A stretch of 64,000 nt of DNA from Spongospora subterranea f. sp. subterranea (taxonomy: Eukaryota > Endomyxa: Phytomyxea > Phytomyxea > Plasmodiophorida): positions 248,001-312,000 of the forward strand of contig JAUGWO010000091.1 in the NCBI GenBank assembly GCA_049724395.1, read 5' to 3'. Each line of letters starts with the position of its first letter. The stretch's first letter is position 1. Below the pieces are notes generated by a model. It worked only from the letters and a program-made list of their open reading frames with translations, had not been told where the DNA came from and searched no databases. This document shows, piece by piece, positions 11,201-21,178 of this stretch. The position numbers were made by a program, and so were the translations under genes.

Positions 11201-12859
11201 CGCCCGACAACAATATAGGCATCGACCGTCATTGCACATGCTCTAGCATCGCTACAACATGCCGCTTTCATCTTGGAGAAACCATCGGCTTCTGGTATTC
11301 CTCAAGAATTGAAAGATGCGCCGATCGAGCAGGTCATGAGTAGCTGGACATACCATCTAGCTTCTATTCATCGCATTCAAATAGGTCTTGAAATGTTCGT
11401 TGCTAGCGGTGAATGGCCAAAATGAAATGGCTGCTTGCCAGGATGTCCTTCGATCAGTTCAACAAAGTATCATACCATCTAGGCTGTCTGTAACAGTTGA
11501 TTGTGCAGATTCTGGTAAGCCCTATTGACCCTCAATAAATTCGATACGTAGTAACAGGTCGTGCAGGACGATGCAACATTCACTTTGCGCGACAATTTCA
11601 AGTATTTATCTAAAATTCTTGACTGATAAGAAATCTCTGAATTATGGGCAGGCATTGCGACAATGCCTTTGTGGCAGCAACTTCGACGTTATAGAGTCGT
11701 TAACAAAGTCACGGCGATGGGCTGCGAAAGGCGGCAAAAGCAATGCGACTTTCATTCGCACGTTCGACGGGCGTCTCGTTTTGAAACAGATTTCGGCCAC
11801 TGAGGTAACCGTGGTATGTTTATTTCCAAACGTTATCATTTAGCATGAAATAGGCAAAAACGTTTGGTATCATTGCATCCGAGTATTTTCGATATGTAGC
11901 CGATCAGATTTTCTGCGATAAACCAAGTGTGCTTGTTCCAATACTTGGACTGTATGAATTGGTTCACGGACTCTCTACATCGACGTTTTTTACATTGATG
12001 CCCAATCTGTTCTGCGATCCAACGATTGAGCATGTTTTTGATTTAAAAGGAAAATCTTCAGGTTGGGCCTGATAGTAAATTTGTATTGACATGTTTCGAT
12101 AACGGGCTCATCAAGGTCGGTTGGTTTTGGAGCATCCTGTATCTCAGAAACACACTCAATCAAATTTTTTTCGCGAAACGCACGACTGGATCGATATCAG
12201 TTCTGAAGAGTTTACAAGCGCAAGGCGTAATTCCAATGGGCAGGTTTTTTATCACAACCTTTTGTTTAGTGAATCTCTGAGATAATCATAGGTCCTCCAA
12301 GATGAGAATCTTGCTCTTTTTACGCGTGGCGACCCCCTTCCTATATTGAGTTTTTTCTCGGACGCACTTAGTAGCGCGTTCGAAAATGATGCAAATTTTC
12401 TTGCCTGTCTAGGCATTATGGATTATTCAATTTTGCTGGGAATACGGGAACTCCCCCCGAAAAAGTTAACTGTCGGCATCATTGATTACATTAGGTTGTG
12501 GTTCAGATATACCGTAAATGTTCTTCGAGTGACTTTTCCACAGGTACTATTCATTGGATAAAAAGGTGGAAACAACCTTGAAGAGCCTACTAACGAAAGA
12601 GTCTCCTACTATTTTACCTCCTGTATTATATATGCAACGATTCATTGATAGTATGCATATGAATTTCATTAGCACACCGAATCGTGAAAGATCATCCAAG
12701 CAAATGCCCATTGACGCACTGGACGTTGATCCTGAAGAAGTTTTCAGAGACCAGTCAAGGCTTACCTCAGATTTGCCGGATACTAGTGATTCGCGATCGA
12801 GCTTCATTGCTGCTCGCGATCTTTTCTTGTTCAGCGATAGACAAAAATACAAATGCTAA
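8209..12859 (+). CDS. FAB1: FAB1/PIKfyve 1-phosphatidylinositol-3-phosphate 5-kinase
   Basis: Makes PtdIns(3,5)P2 from PtdIns3P on endosomes and vacuoles. Multi-exon gene; early exons are 8209-8322, about 8372-8885 and about 8938 onward. Domains in order: an N-terminal FYVE finger (FWQQDHEC, RRHHCRICG, FCSSC, RTCLNC); a CCT/TCP1-like domain (EGAPSDSFILDGIAL through DVVITRG, then ALETARIFTTHGISAISG); a Cys-rich CHK region (TWLWCAHC, PVVAM, SRHESCGHRIHRD); a linker with STVIAHALASL; and a C-terminal lipid kinase (GGKSNATFIRTFDGRLVLKQ, VFDLKG, GIMDYSILLGI, GIIDYIR). Several middle exon borders (9.9-11.5 kb) remain uncertain. The full domain set makes the family call strong. The start at 8209 is the first ATG after an in-frame TAA; an upstream 5' exon remains possible. 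Confidence 0.85.
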
Positions 12860-13460
12860 CAATCATTAGATTTCTTAATTATAAATTAATAATATAAGAG
12901 CCGGATTCTCATGAATAACTATTAACGAATATTTTTTGTGAGAAAACACAGATTGAAAAAAACATGCAAAAAGTTGCGCCAGTTCTGGATCGACGGCAAA
13001 CTCACGAAGGGTATTTGGTGAAATCGATTCGTAGCTCTCATTTAAAACGTCGGTAAAAGGCAAAGATACCGCCCGTCACGTACGGAATTCCAGAGCGCCA
13101 ATGCCTCTCGCTGAGGGAAGGGCCACGGAACCAACGAGCAGTACAGTAGGTTCACAATTGTGCGCGAAAAGTGTCAGGCCCACTGGGCCACTTGCCTCGC
13201 TCGAATTTCTACAGCATGCCTGCCCGCTGTAGTGCCGACATTTACAGTACATTTACCAAGCTGATTGCGTGCGTAGTCGGGAGTCGGGACGTATCTAGTT
13301 GGGACTTAAGTGAGTTACTGTGGGGCCTAGAGTCTCCAAGGTAACCGAAACGAGTCATCCATTCGCCAGGCCCATATAAGTTGAAGGGGTGAGCAAGGAT
13401 TAATCATTTTGATCAAACCTCGACGGTTGTTCATTTGCTGATTTGTTCTTCCGGGGCGTG
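12860..13460. other. Intergenic region between FAB1 and the MFS gene
   Basis: AT-rich 3' flank of FAB1 followed by unremarkable sequence. A minus-strand open frame (13063-12875) contains no recognised domain. No RNA gene or repeat was found. Confidence 0.4.
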
Positions 13461-15284
13461 ATGGGTTGGCTGTATTCTAATGAGGGTGCCACAACAATGA
13501 GTACGCGCCTGTACTTTTTGCTGTCGCTGGTGCAGCTTAATGAGGGCATGCAGCAAAACATAATGTTGTGATTCGCGATTTGCACAGCCGTGATATTTTA
13601 ATGCTAAACGTGTCACCAGGGGTCCTGTTCTTCCGTTTATGGTCGCAGAGTTCTTAGATGGGTCATCCTTTTTACCGAGAAGATTTTGTGGCGAATCTCA
13701 TTATGTTATCGTTCAGGACAGGTGCGCCGATGGTTGATGATGTCGAGAAAGAAAGGAAAGTCGGCATTTATGTCGGCTTTTTAGCGTGTTCGTTTTATCT
13801 AGGGCAATTCATCTCTTGCTTCTTCTGGGCAAAAGCAAGCGATAAATTTGGTATGCTCGTTCGCCATCCACTCGCTGCATCTTACTTGGGCCAATATCAG
13901 GAAGGCGACCGATCCTCATATTCGGCTGTGGCGCCTCCTTCATACCGGTTCTCGTGTTCGGCGTCTCGAGATCATACAGGGATGCCCTGGCATCACGTAC
14001 AGTTATCGGGATGTTCTCTGGGAATGCGGTGATACTCAAGACCTATCTAGGAGAAGTTGGTATCTCGTTGATACCGTTAATCTCGGTCTCAATCGTATAA
14101 TTAGGTGACCACTAAGGAGAAATCAAGCTCGAGCCTATTCTATTTTACCCATTACTTACGGCGTCTCTACCTTTTTCGGGCCATTAATTGGAGGACTCCT
14201 TGGTGGAAAGATGAAGGGTATGAATTTTGCATTTTTACCTTCTTTAAGCAGGTACAGATGAATGCTTTTCTATCAAATTTCCTAACATTATCAATTTTAG
14301 TGCTGTTGGCGCCATATTTATTGGAGTCATGTTGGCCTTGTTCTTGCCTGAGACGGCTGCGTTTAAAACCATTGCTCGAGATATTGCTTCTGAACAAAGC
14401 GCTAGGGCGTCCTATGTACAGTCTGTTGAATCTCGAGTTAATCTGGCCCTGATTGTATCCCATTGTTGACAGTCATCATTATGGAGTCGCGACATTATCT
14501 TGACCACGTGCTTATACGGTTTATTATGCACGGTTCGTTGTTTTCAGGTCTGATCATACTTGAGCATTGATTCATGACAACAGATGCAACTTTCGTTTGT
14601 TTCGTTGTTGCCCCTGTTTTTCCGGGCTAGCCGGACGATTGGAGGTTTGGAGTTGTCGAGCGACTTTATCGGGATCTTGTTCGCGGTTCAAGGAATCGCT
14701 CTCTGCACGTATCAATTTACTCTTTTCCCTCGATTAGCGAAACGGTAAGGCATTTGTCTGTGCATGGAGACTGGTGTCGTTTATCAATTAAAGCAGGTCC
14801 GGCATTGTTCGGTTAATGAAAGTGTCATCTTTCTTTTATGCATTTTTTGTCCCGCTTCCTGTTCTATTTCCCTATTTCAGTGATGGTGTTTTGGGTCATT
14901 GGGTTGCATCTATCCCCCTTCTTGGTTGCATGTCTATCGCCATAACCTCCACATTTACTAGTATCAGTAAGCTCCATTCGGTCCCCGAATACGGATTACG
15001 ACATCGCTGAACCTTCTTCAGTTCTACTTATGAACAACGCTGGAGATGATAACAATCGTTCGCTCGTCAATGGCCTTGGGCAAACGTTGGCGGCGTTAGG
15101 AAAATGTTTTGGATCGGCTTCGATCGGAATCGTTTGGAGCAAATCTGTTGCGCTGCGATCCCCAAGTATAGCTTTTGTTTATATAGCTGTCTGTAGTTTC
15201 ATTCTGTTCTTGATCACATTTCGATTACCTGAGTCTCTAAGGTATCCAAAGCCATCCGTTGTCTCAAAGGAGTATCCTCTCTAA
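13461..15284 (+). CDS. Major facilitator superfamily transporter (ZIFL/MFS-type)
   Basis: Multi-pass transporter of the fungal/plant zinc-induced-facilitator-like MFS group; substrate unknown. Recognisable blocks in order: VQLNEGMQQNIML, PVLPFMVAEFL, VGIYVGFLACSFYLGQFIS followed by SDKFG-RRP (the loop 2-3 MFS motif, split by an intron), MFSGNAVILKTYLGE, NQARAYSILPITYG, FFGPLIGGLLGGKMKG, and in the C-terminal half LLMNNAGDDNNRSLVNGLGQ and FILFLITFRLPE. At least eight exons are needed, including apparent 34-nt introns at about 13688-13721 and 14219-14252. The start may be ATG 13461 or the in-frame ATG 13497. The splice near 14040-14120 is ambiguous: a weak donor in ATC-TC/GTTG keeps the frame, otherwise a 1-nt shift is required. 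Family confidence is high, exon detail moderate. Confidence 0.78.
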
Positions 15285-15448
15285 CAGAGGTTATCATATA
15301 AATGTGTGTAATAATACATCTACGATGATTATATTTTCACAGATGTGGACTGATATTCTGTCCCTATCACGATAAATGATTAATTATTGCACAAGCATCA
15401 CCAGCCGACATGTTCACTTCTATCCCACCAAAACGAGACAGAAGCCAC

Positions 15449-15680
15449 TTGATCGTTATCACAGTTTTCATGAGGTCCAAAATGGCGACGCCACTCGCTC
15501 ACCACCTCCAGTTCTATATGATTTTATACGGCGAACACATCACTGTTTTGTCATCGAACATCCTAGAGGCGGGGTCGAACCGGGATGTGTTCTCCGGTCA
15601 AAGTCGCCACTCGCTCAGCATTTCCAAAACGGTCAGAGAACGGTGAACACATCACAGTTTTATCATCGATCATCTACTCT
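15449..15680. repeat. Imperfect tandem duplication, unit about 115 bp
   Basis: Two near-identical 30-bp blocks, at 15533-15562 and 15645-15674, read GAACACATCAC-GTTTT-TCATCGA-CATC with three differences. CGCCACTCGCTCA-type blocks are repeated with similar spacing (about 15488 and 15605). A partial third copy lies near 15449-15475. No coding capacity is seen. Confidence 0.55.
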
Positions 15681-15899
15681 TGATCTGTAATACATATTGA
15701 TTGTGACCGTATCTTCTGGTTTTATTGCTGTGCTTTATCCTGGGTTTGTTGTTCTATCGTTATTGCAAGGAAGCGACAAAGGTTCAGGTCGACACCAAGC
15801 GATAAACAGAATTGTCAGCAACGCTCGTGAGGAATGTACCTCCATTATCCAAGCTACGATTTGCTATGAAAACAGCAACATTGTACACGACAAGCACAC

Positions 15900-16193
15900 C
15901 TAAACCAACTCAGAATACAACCGAGCAACAAATCCAGTAGACACGACGAATTGCACATAAGACCAGAAGCGAACGTAATGGAGGAGATAATACATTGATG
16001 AATCAAACGTCTCTGGCTCCACAGATGACAAGTACCAGTCCCCTCCCACCACCAGGGTCAAAATCTTCAGGAGCAAAATGGGTTCGTCTTTACCGGGATT
16101 CAGAGCAAGATGACCGTTCGGATTGACCCTGAGCGAAAACAGATGCCTGGGATGGAACAGGTTGTTCGGCAACCGAATTCCCGAGCAAAACAC
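15900..16193 (-). CDS. Hypothetical open frame, possible exon of an unrecognised gene
   Basis: A 97-codon frame with mixed polar and hydrophobic composition and a hydrophobic C-terminal stretch (HYVRFWSYVQFVVSTGFVARLY). No domain was recognised and no clear partner exon was found. It lies in an otherwise gene-poor stretch between the MFS and U6 genes. It may be a chance frame. Confidence 0.22.
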   Translation of the reverse strand: MFCSGIRLPNNLFHPRHLFSLRVNPNGHLALNPGKDEPILLLKILTLVVGGDWYLSSVEPETFDSSMYYLLHYVRFWSYVQFVVSTGFVARLYSELV

Positions 16194-16774
16194 AATATCG
16201 AATTAGACGATAAGTTTATCAGCGCCACCGAATGGATAATTTAATCCTCAAGAACAGGGCGGCATAGCTCACCTTGATATAACCGGTTACTGATAGGGCG
16301 ATCCAATTATGAAGAATGACAGGGCATAGAAGGAAAGAAAATGATCATCAATGGGAAAGTACGAAACATTGGTCCCTAAACCTGGTATAGATATCAACAA
16401 TGATACAACGATGGCCCGTTCATGAAAGACACATACATTATCGACCGTGGTCGATTAGTGATGACCCTTCGACCTGAATAATGCTGTAGCAAAATTCAAG
16501 GGCGGACAACCTCATTTCAAGGAGATGAGATAACGATTTCTGAACTGGAGGAACAAACGGTGTTACCGTCAGATCGATCATTTCGTTTGGGTGTTAGGAT
16601 TGAATACAACATATGATTTCGGCGAGACCCATGAGCTCGGTTTTTCCAAAGTTTATTGCCAGACGCAGCAGCGCAATCGTTGACAACACGAAATTCAAGG
16701 TGTAAAGATGTAATTGATGGGTTAATTTAGTTTCGATAGCAAACAATCGTTGTACTGTACAGCTTGTTGTAGAG

Positions 16775-16783
16775 AAAAAAAAA
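16775..16783 (-). terminator. RNA polymerase III T-tract of the U6 gene
   Basis: Nine consecutive T on the minus strand directly after the U6 3' end, the expected Pol III termination signal. Confidence 0.8.
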
Positions 16784-16886
16784 GTGTTGAACCAACTCGA
16801 TTAATGCGTGTCATCCTTGCGCAGGGGCCATGCTAATCTTCTCTGTATCGTTCCTAATTTTTTGAGTGGTACATCCCGTAGGAGAC
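16780..16886 (-). ncRNA. U6: U6 spliceosomal RNA
   Basis: The minus strand carries the near-invariant U6 core: the ACAGAGA box (GATACAGAGAAGATTAGC), the AGC of the U4-pairing region, and the internal stem-loop segment ending CAAGGATGACACGC. A short 5' stem-loop (CTCCTACGGGA) precedes it and a T-tract follows. Length is about 107 nt, normal for U6. U6 pairs with the 5' splice site and forms the catalytic core of the spliceosome. The 5' end is placed by the stem and the TATA box spacing, so it is accurate only to a few bases. Confidence 0.96.
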
Positions 16887-16910
16887 CAAACAGAATATGT
16901 CTGCCACCGC

Positions 16911-16918
16911 ACTTTATA
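16911..16918 (-). promoter_or_regulatory. TATA box of the U6 gene
   Basis: GTATAAAG on the minus strand lies about 25-32 bp upstream of the U6 5' end, the spacing expected for a type 3 Pol III promoter. No proximal sequence element was identified. Confidence 0.7.
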
Positions 16919-17197
16919 CGGAACATTTAACAATACAGTTATTCATTATGGGACCGGTGTCCATCAGTCTCGGACCCGTATATTCGTGAGGCCGATATCT
17001 TTAACATTCATGTCGTATAATGATGCATAGCGCTTTCTGATATTCACGTTTGATAGAGAGAACCGTACACGCTGCCTCCACTACACAATTCATTGCTGCT
17101 ATGTTTTGATCTAAAAGAAAAACTACCGCCTTTTTCCATCATTGTCATCTTTACATTCGCTTTTGTTGAAATCAAATAAAGTCCTGTTTGTACATGT

Positions 17198-17243
17198 AAT
17201 AACCAAAGGTTGCACTTCACGTATATGTAAAGTGCAAGTTATT
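17198..17243. repeat. Short inverted repeat (hairpin)
   Basis: AATAAC plus TTGCACTT on the left pair with AAGTGCAA plus GTTATT on the right, giving 14 base pairs interrupted by a 6-nt bulge around a 12-nt loop. It lies in gene-free DNA about 310 bp upstream of the U6 5' end. Function unknown. Confidence 0.5.
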
Positions 17244-17636
17244 CAGCGATTGTAGCCATCGCAATTGTATTATCCTGTGTAAATCCTGAATCATGGCTTC
17301 CCTTAGTATCTCATCGCTAAATCAAAATCCACAGGACTAGAATCGAAGACGGCGACCACGAAAGGTCAACTACTGATTTTATATATCAAGTCGAGTTCGG
17401 ATTGATAATGAAATGCAGCGATGAACAGTTATCGCCATGCGGTCATGAGATGAGGCTAATTGACCAGCAGATCCCCTTGGGGTTGGCCACCATAACGGGT
17501 GTAGTTTGGCCAAGGTGAGGCACAGGGTGACCAGTTCATGGCGCTACACGACCACGATCAGTCACAACACACCACCACCGCCCGGTCCACACTTGGTGTT
17601 TCAGTGTTGGTGTATTAGGGCCAAAGAAGGGTGTAG

Positions 17637-18302
17637 ATGAAGCAATCAGTAGTTGCAGCAACATTGTTAACCCTGCTGTTTGCTGCAGGCGTTAGCTGGT
17701 ATAGATCCTGTTATTGCTCACAAAAACAACGGAATTCGCGTCCCAAATCGAAGCGGGCGATATCACCAACAGGTCAAGGAGCTGTAAAACCTGCTGCTCA
17801 TGAGTCATCTGTTGAACCGCCAGTATCGCCGAAAAGGGCGGTCGCTGGCGACTTGGCAAAGGCGAATACGGTGAAGCGGGACGAGGATCAGGCGAAGAAG
17901 GCGATGGATCAGGTTGCGGCCAGCCTTAAACAAGAAGCGGCCAATAGCCCTAAGGGACAAGACCTCACCAAATCTGTGGACAAATCGAAACAGGAACTTG
18001 TGCCAGCGCCGGCCAAACTAGACCCAGCGTCGTCGGGGGAGGAGCAGGGAATTAACAAAATCGCAAAGAAGAAAGTGGATGATTCTGGTGGTCAATCTCA
18101 AGAAAAGAAACCGGAGGATGTGTCGCCATCTGATAATACGACGGCGGAGGCGTCAGAGGATACCGCTGACGCCCCTTCAACAGACGATCCCAATCAGAAT
18201 GTGTCTGGTAAACAGGATATCGGTAATAATGACGATAATCAGGGAGGGTCGAAATCAGGAAAGAAGAAGGGGAAAAAGGCGAATCAGAAGGGGAATGTAT
18301 AG
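17637..18302 (+). CDS. Lys/Glu/Asp-rich protein with N-terminal membrane anchor, unrecognised
   Basis: A single 221-codon frame. Residues 1-22 form a hydrophobic signal or anchor (SVVAATLLTLLFAAG), followed by a Cys/Arg/Lys patch. The remainder is low complexity: Lys, Ala, Asp, Ser and Gln rich, ending in a Lys-Gly tail (KSGKKKGKKANQKGNV). This resembles the composition of ER membrane proteins with a basic cytosolic tail, such as ribosome-binding or triadin-like proteins, but no homology is claimed. The ATG at 17637 is the only one before the hydrophobic stretch. Confidence 0.55.
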   Translation: MKQSVVAATLLTLLFAAGVSWYRSCYCSQKQRNSRPKSKRAISPTGQGAVKPAAHESSVEPPVSPKRAVAGDLAKANTVKRDEDQAKKAMDQVAASLKQEAANSPKGQDLTKSVDKSKQELVPAPAKLDPASSGEEQGINKIAKKKVDDSGGQSQEKKPEDVSPSDNTTAEASEDTADAPSTDDPNQNVSGKQDIGNNDDNQGGSKSGKKKGKKANQKGNV

Positions 18303-18777
18303 ACAGATCATCATCGGCCACGTGTCATCTCCTAATAACTTATCGCCAAATAATCTTCTTGTTTATCGATTGGTCAATTTCCCACAATCCGTGTTTTTCG
18401 TTGACTGTTTTGTTCCTAATATCCCAAGGCGATGTCGCCGAATAGATGAATTGTTCCTGTTTTCTGTGCTTCCTATTGTATTGATGGCGTCATTTATACC
18501 AATACTGCAAACAGGCCAGTTAGGGCAACAGTAATGCCGTCTACAGCTGGGCTAAACGATCTCGACAAGTTCTGTTTGGGGGAAATCCTTGATAATATCG
18601 CACAGAGGAATATATTGTGATTGTTGATATAATAGTGACGATATATAGATAGTGCATTTGATATGACAATAGGTAATCGATAAGAGAGCGAGAATATGAT
18701 CACTGATAATAATAAATGGTGATCAATACTGACTGACCATAAGGGGGTCCCATAATATCAGCAGGGTTCGGGGGGGA

Positions 18778-20268
18778 TTACATCCTGGATATCTGGGATA
18801 TATCCCAATGGCACAACCTGTGGATATTAGGGCGGTCAACATATATTATCATTGGCGATACACGACCAGGGGCCCATATCTCTTACGGGCAACGACTGTT
18901 ATCCTGGAACCACATCGATATACAATCGTGATGGTAATGATGACGACATCGTAATACCCGAAGATGGTCATTAACACCATATTCCTCCAGACATATAATA
19001 CACCTAAGAGGGCAATTGTGGGTTCATCTCTCTCTCCTATCGCCATCTTACATGGCCTCATCCTGCCCGCCAAAATTCAGATCGGAAACCCGTTTCTCTT
19101 CACTTGCCATGTTGATCTGTAATTCTGATACCCCATTCGTTGTCGTTGTTCGTGGACCTGTTCTTCTTTGATTCCGGCGATAGTTTGATCTCTAGAACCG
19201 AATGATTAAAAATCCCGAGGGGTTGATCTGTTGGCGAATTTCCCTCACCACGAACCAGAAGCAGACACAGATTAACATGCACAATCCCAACAGGATGGAA
19301 CTGCCGATCGTACAGGCTATCCACAGATTATACAGATCAATCTCGCGATCTGAATAGAACAGGGCGCGATCAGATCAGTAAAGGAATATCACTGAAATGT
19401 GGGCGGATCACGATAATCAGACCGTATTGATCAACACGAAGGGAATATTCAGCTGGACCACCTTTCGATATCAACGACACGTCGATCCTCACGAACGTGT
19501 CCGGCAGATTCTGGATCAGGACGCGTTCCGGGTCGTTATTCCTCGAGTTCCGTTGAGCGACGCCCGGGAACTTCTTCCGAAACAATCCTGGCAGGGTGTT
19601 GTCGAACTTGTAAACCGTCAGATCCAGATCCGCTTCCCCTTTCTAATACCCGATTGATCACAAACAATGATAATAACGCGATTGCGATCAATTACCGGTT
19701 GCATTATGATTGTCGTTGGCAACATTTGTCGATCGATCCACGCCCCATACATTCGGAACTGTTCCGGTTCGTCCAATCGCGATTGCGTATCGACGCCCGG
19801 CGATATCCTCGTCCCTTGCATCGCCCTGACCACGACCCCGATCGGTACCGTCTGGTTCGTTCTCATATTCAGCTCGAACTGACAAGGACCGTAATCGCAG
19901 GCGTGTTCAATGAGGGCAGAATGAGCGGGATTGGCCGATAAGAACTGCTTGATCCCGCCTTGGTTCATGATCGGGATCTGAACCTGATTAGGACCATCGC
20001 CAACCAATACCATTGCGTCGATACGGGAGTCGTTCAACGTCAGATAGGCGAAGTGACGTCGCAGATCGAGGTGGAACAGAACGGATTCTGGGGAAACGCC
20101 GACCGTGTTGTTGAAGATCAGCAACTCGTGCAGATCGGCACTGGATAGTTCGGGCAACGATGGCAAGTGCTGTTGTGGCTGATCGGAACAGGAGCAAGAG
20201 ATGACCAATCCGATGATGACGATAACGGGGCCGGTTAGCATTGCGGGAGGGAGTGATGATGATCCCAC
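18778..20268 (-). CDS. Type I membrane RING-H2 protein A (signal peptide-novel ectodomain-TM-RING)
   Basis: Six exons: 20268-19696, 19642-19423, 19349-19249, 19191-19052, 19003-18887, 18817-18778. They encode a signal peptide (MLTGPVIVIIGLVISCSC, from the second Met), an ectodomain of about 240 residues with HFAYLTLNDSR, IKQFLSANP and FVRIDVSLIS blocks, one membrane helix (IACTIGSSILLGLCMLICV), a basic cytosolic linker, and a C-terminal RING-H2: CIIC, then CRHHYHHDC, then CPLC. An intron splits the last Cys-Pro pair from Leu-Cys. The layout resembles PA-TM-RING (RNF13/GRAIL) ubiquitin ligases, but no PA domain is recognised. The end of the ectodomain resembles a PPC-type beta sandwich. A paralogue lies head to head at 21179-22731 with matching intron positions and phases. 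The role is inferred to be a membrane E3 ligase. Confidence 0.82.
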
Positions 20269-21178
20269 CGCCGCCCCGCCAACTAGGTGATGAACAGATC
20301 TGTATGATGATCATGGCCGATATCTCCGATATACACTATTAGATCAACACATCACACCATATTTGGCCAATCGCCCCTCAAAATACACTGATGATTGTTG
20401 GTTATGGGAAAAAAGGGGTGTGTACGACGTCAGGAACGCCCATTGGTGTCGTTTGGCATTGACAGCAGTTTAGGGCACGATTGGCAGGAATGGGGATTTG
20501 TTTGGGGTGGAGAAGGAATTGACACGATCATCTGGGTGGAATCGATTATTGGGAAATATTTCCTTTCTGCGTCCCATAAAAAGGTTTCAAAAAAACAACA
20601 ATGTGCCAACTTAAACTCATTTTTCATCCGATTTTCTTGCTCTAAGTTGTATCAGCCGTGATGTGATGAGGGGATTCTATGTCCATTGGATATATTGACC
20701 GATATTGGGGAATATTAACACCATGAGCAATCGGGCTATGGGGATAATTGGGTTTAGTATTATCAGGATGAGGAGTGTGGGACGATCTCCACACCACATC
20801 TCTCTACAACTCCTTCATAACGACAACACAATGAGTTCCATCACCCATTGACCATATCACCGACACACCCATCAAATCCTTCGTTCGCCATTATGAACAT
20901 TCATCGATTGCTCTCATTCGACAGATAACGGCCAATCTGTCGATCAAATCAGCGATGGAACTTGATTCAATACCCGATGGCAATATCCTCAATGGCCAAG
21001 CGCCTTAAATCAATATCCTATATTTGGCCATGTTCAGATTGTCCTAAATTGATATTGTCGAATATCATGTGACGTCTCTTAACAATACGAGCAGACTCCC
21101 TAAAGGGGGAATAACCCGCTCATCGCCTTCTTCCACAAAAGGGGACATATTCGGAGGTTTCGGCCATTTGACCGGTGA
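20269..21178. promoter_or_regulatory. Shared divergent promoter region of the two RING-H2 paralogues
   Basis: No gene was recognised in these 0.9 kb. Both flanking genes start outward from here, so the region probably holds both promoters. Inspection by eye found no clear TATA box or long palindrome. Confidence 0.4.

Noticed and set aside
12030-12240. Apparent extra base after VFDLKG in the FAB1 kinase domain
   Set aside because: An intron from the GTTGGG after TCTTCAG to an AG near 12211 joins the exons in phase to VLQDENL; no indel is needed.
12875-13063. Minus-strand 62-codon frame downstream of FAB1
   Set aside because: No domain and no convincing partner exon; could be chance.
14030-14130. 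One-base insertion in the MFS gene (VTTKE then NQARAYS)
   Set aside because: Not required: a weak donor at ATC-TC/GTTG and an acceptor in CTAAG or GGAG keep the frame. Left as ambiguous, not reported as a recoding event.
15570-15600. T-arm-like GGGTCGAACCGGG suggesting a tRNA
   Set aside because: No acceptor stem, D-arm or anticodon arm can be fitted around it.
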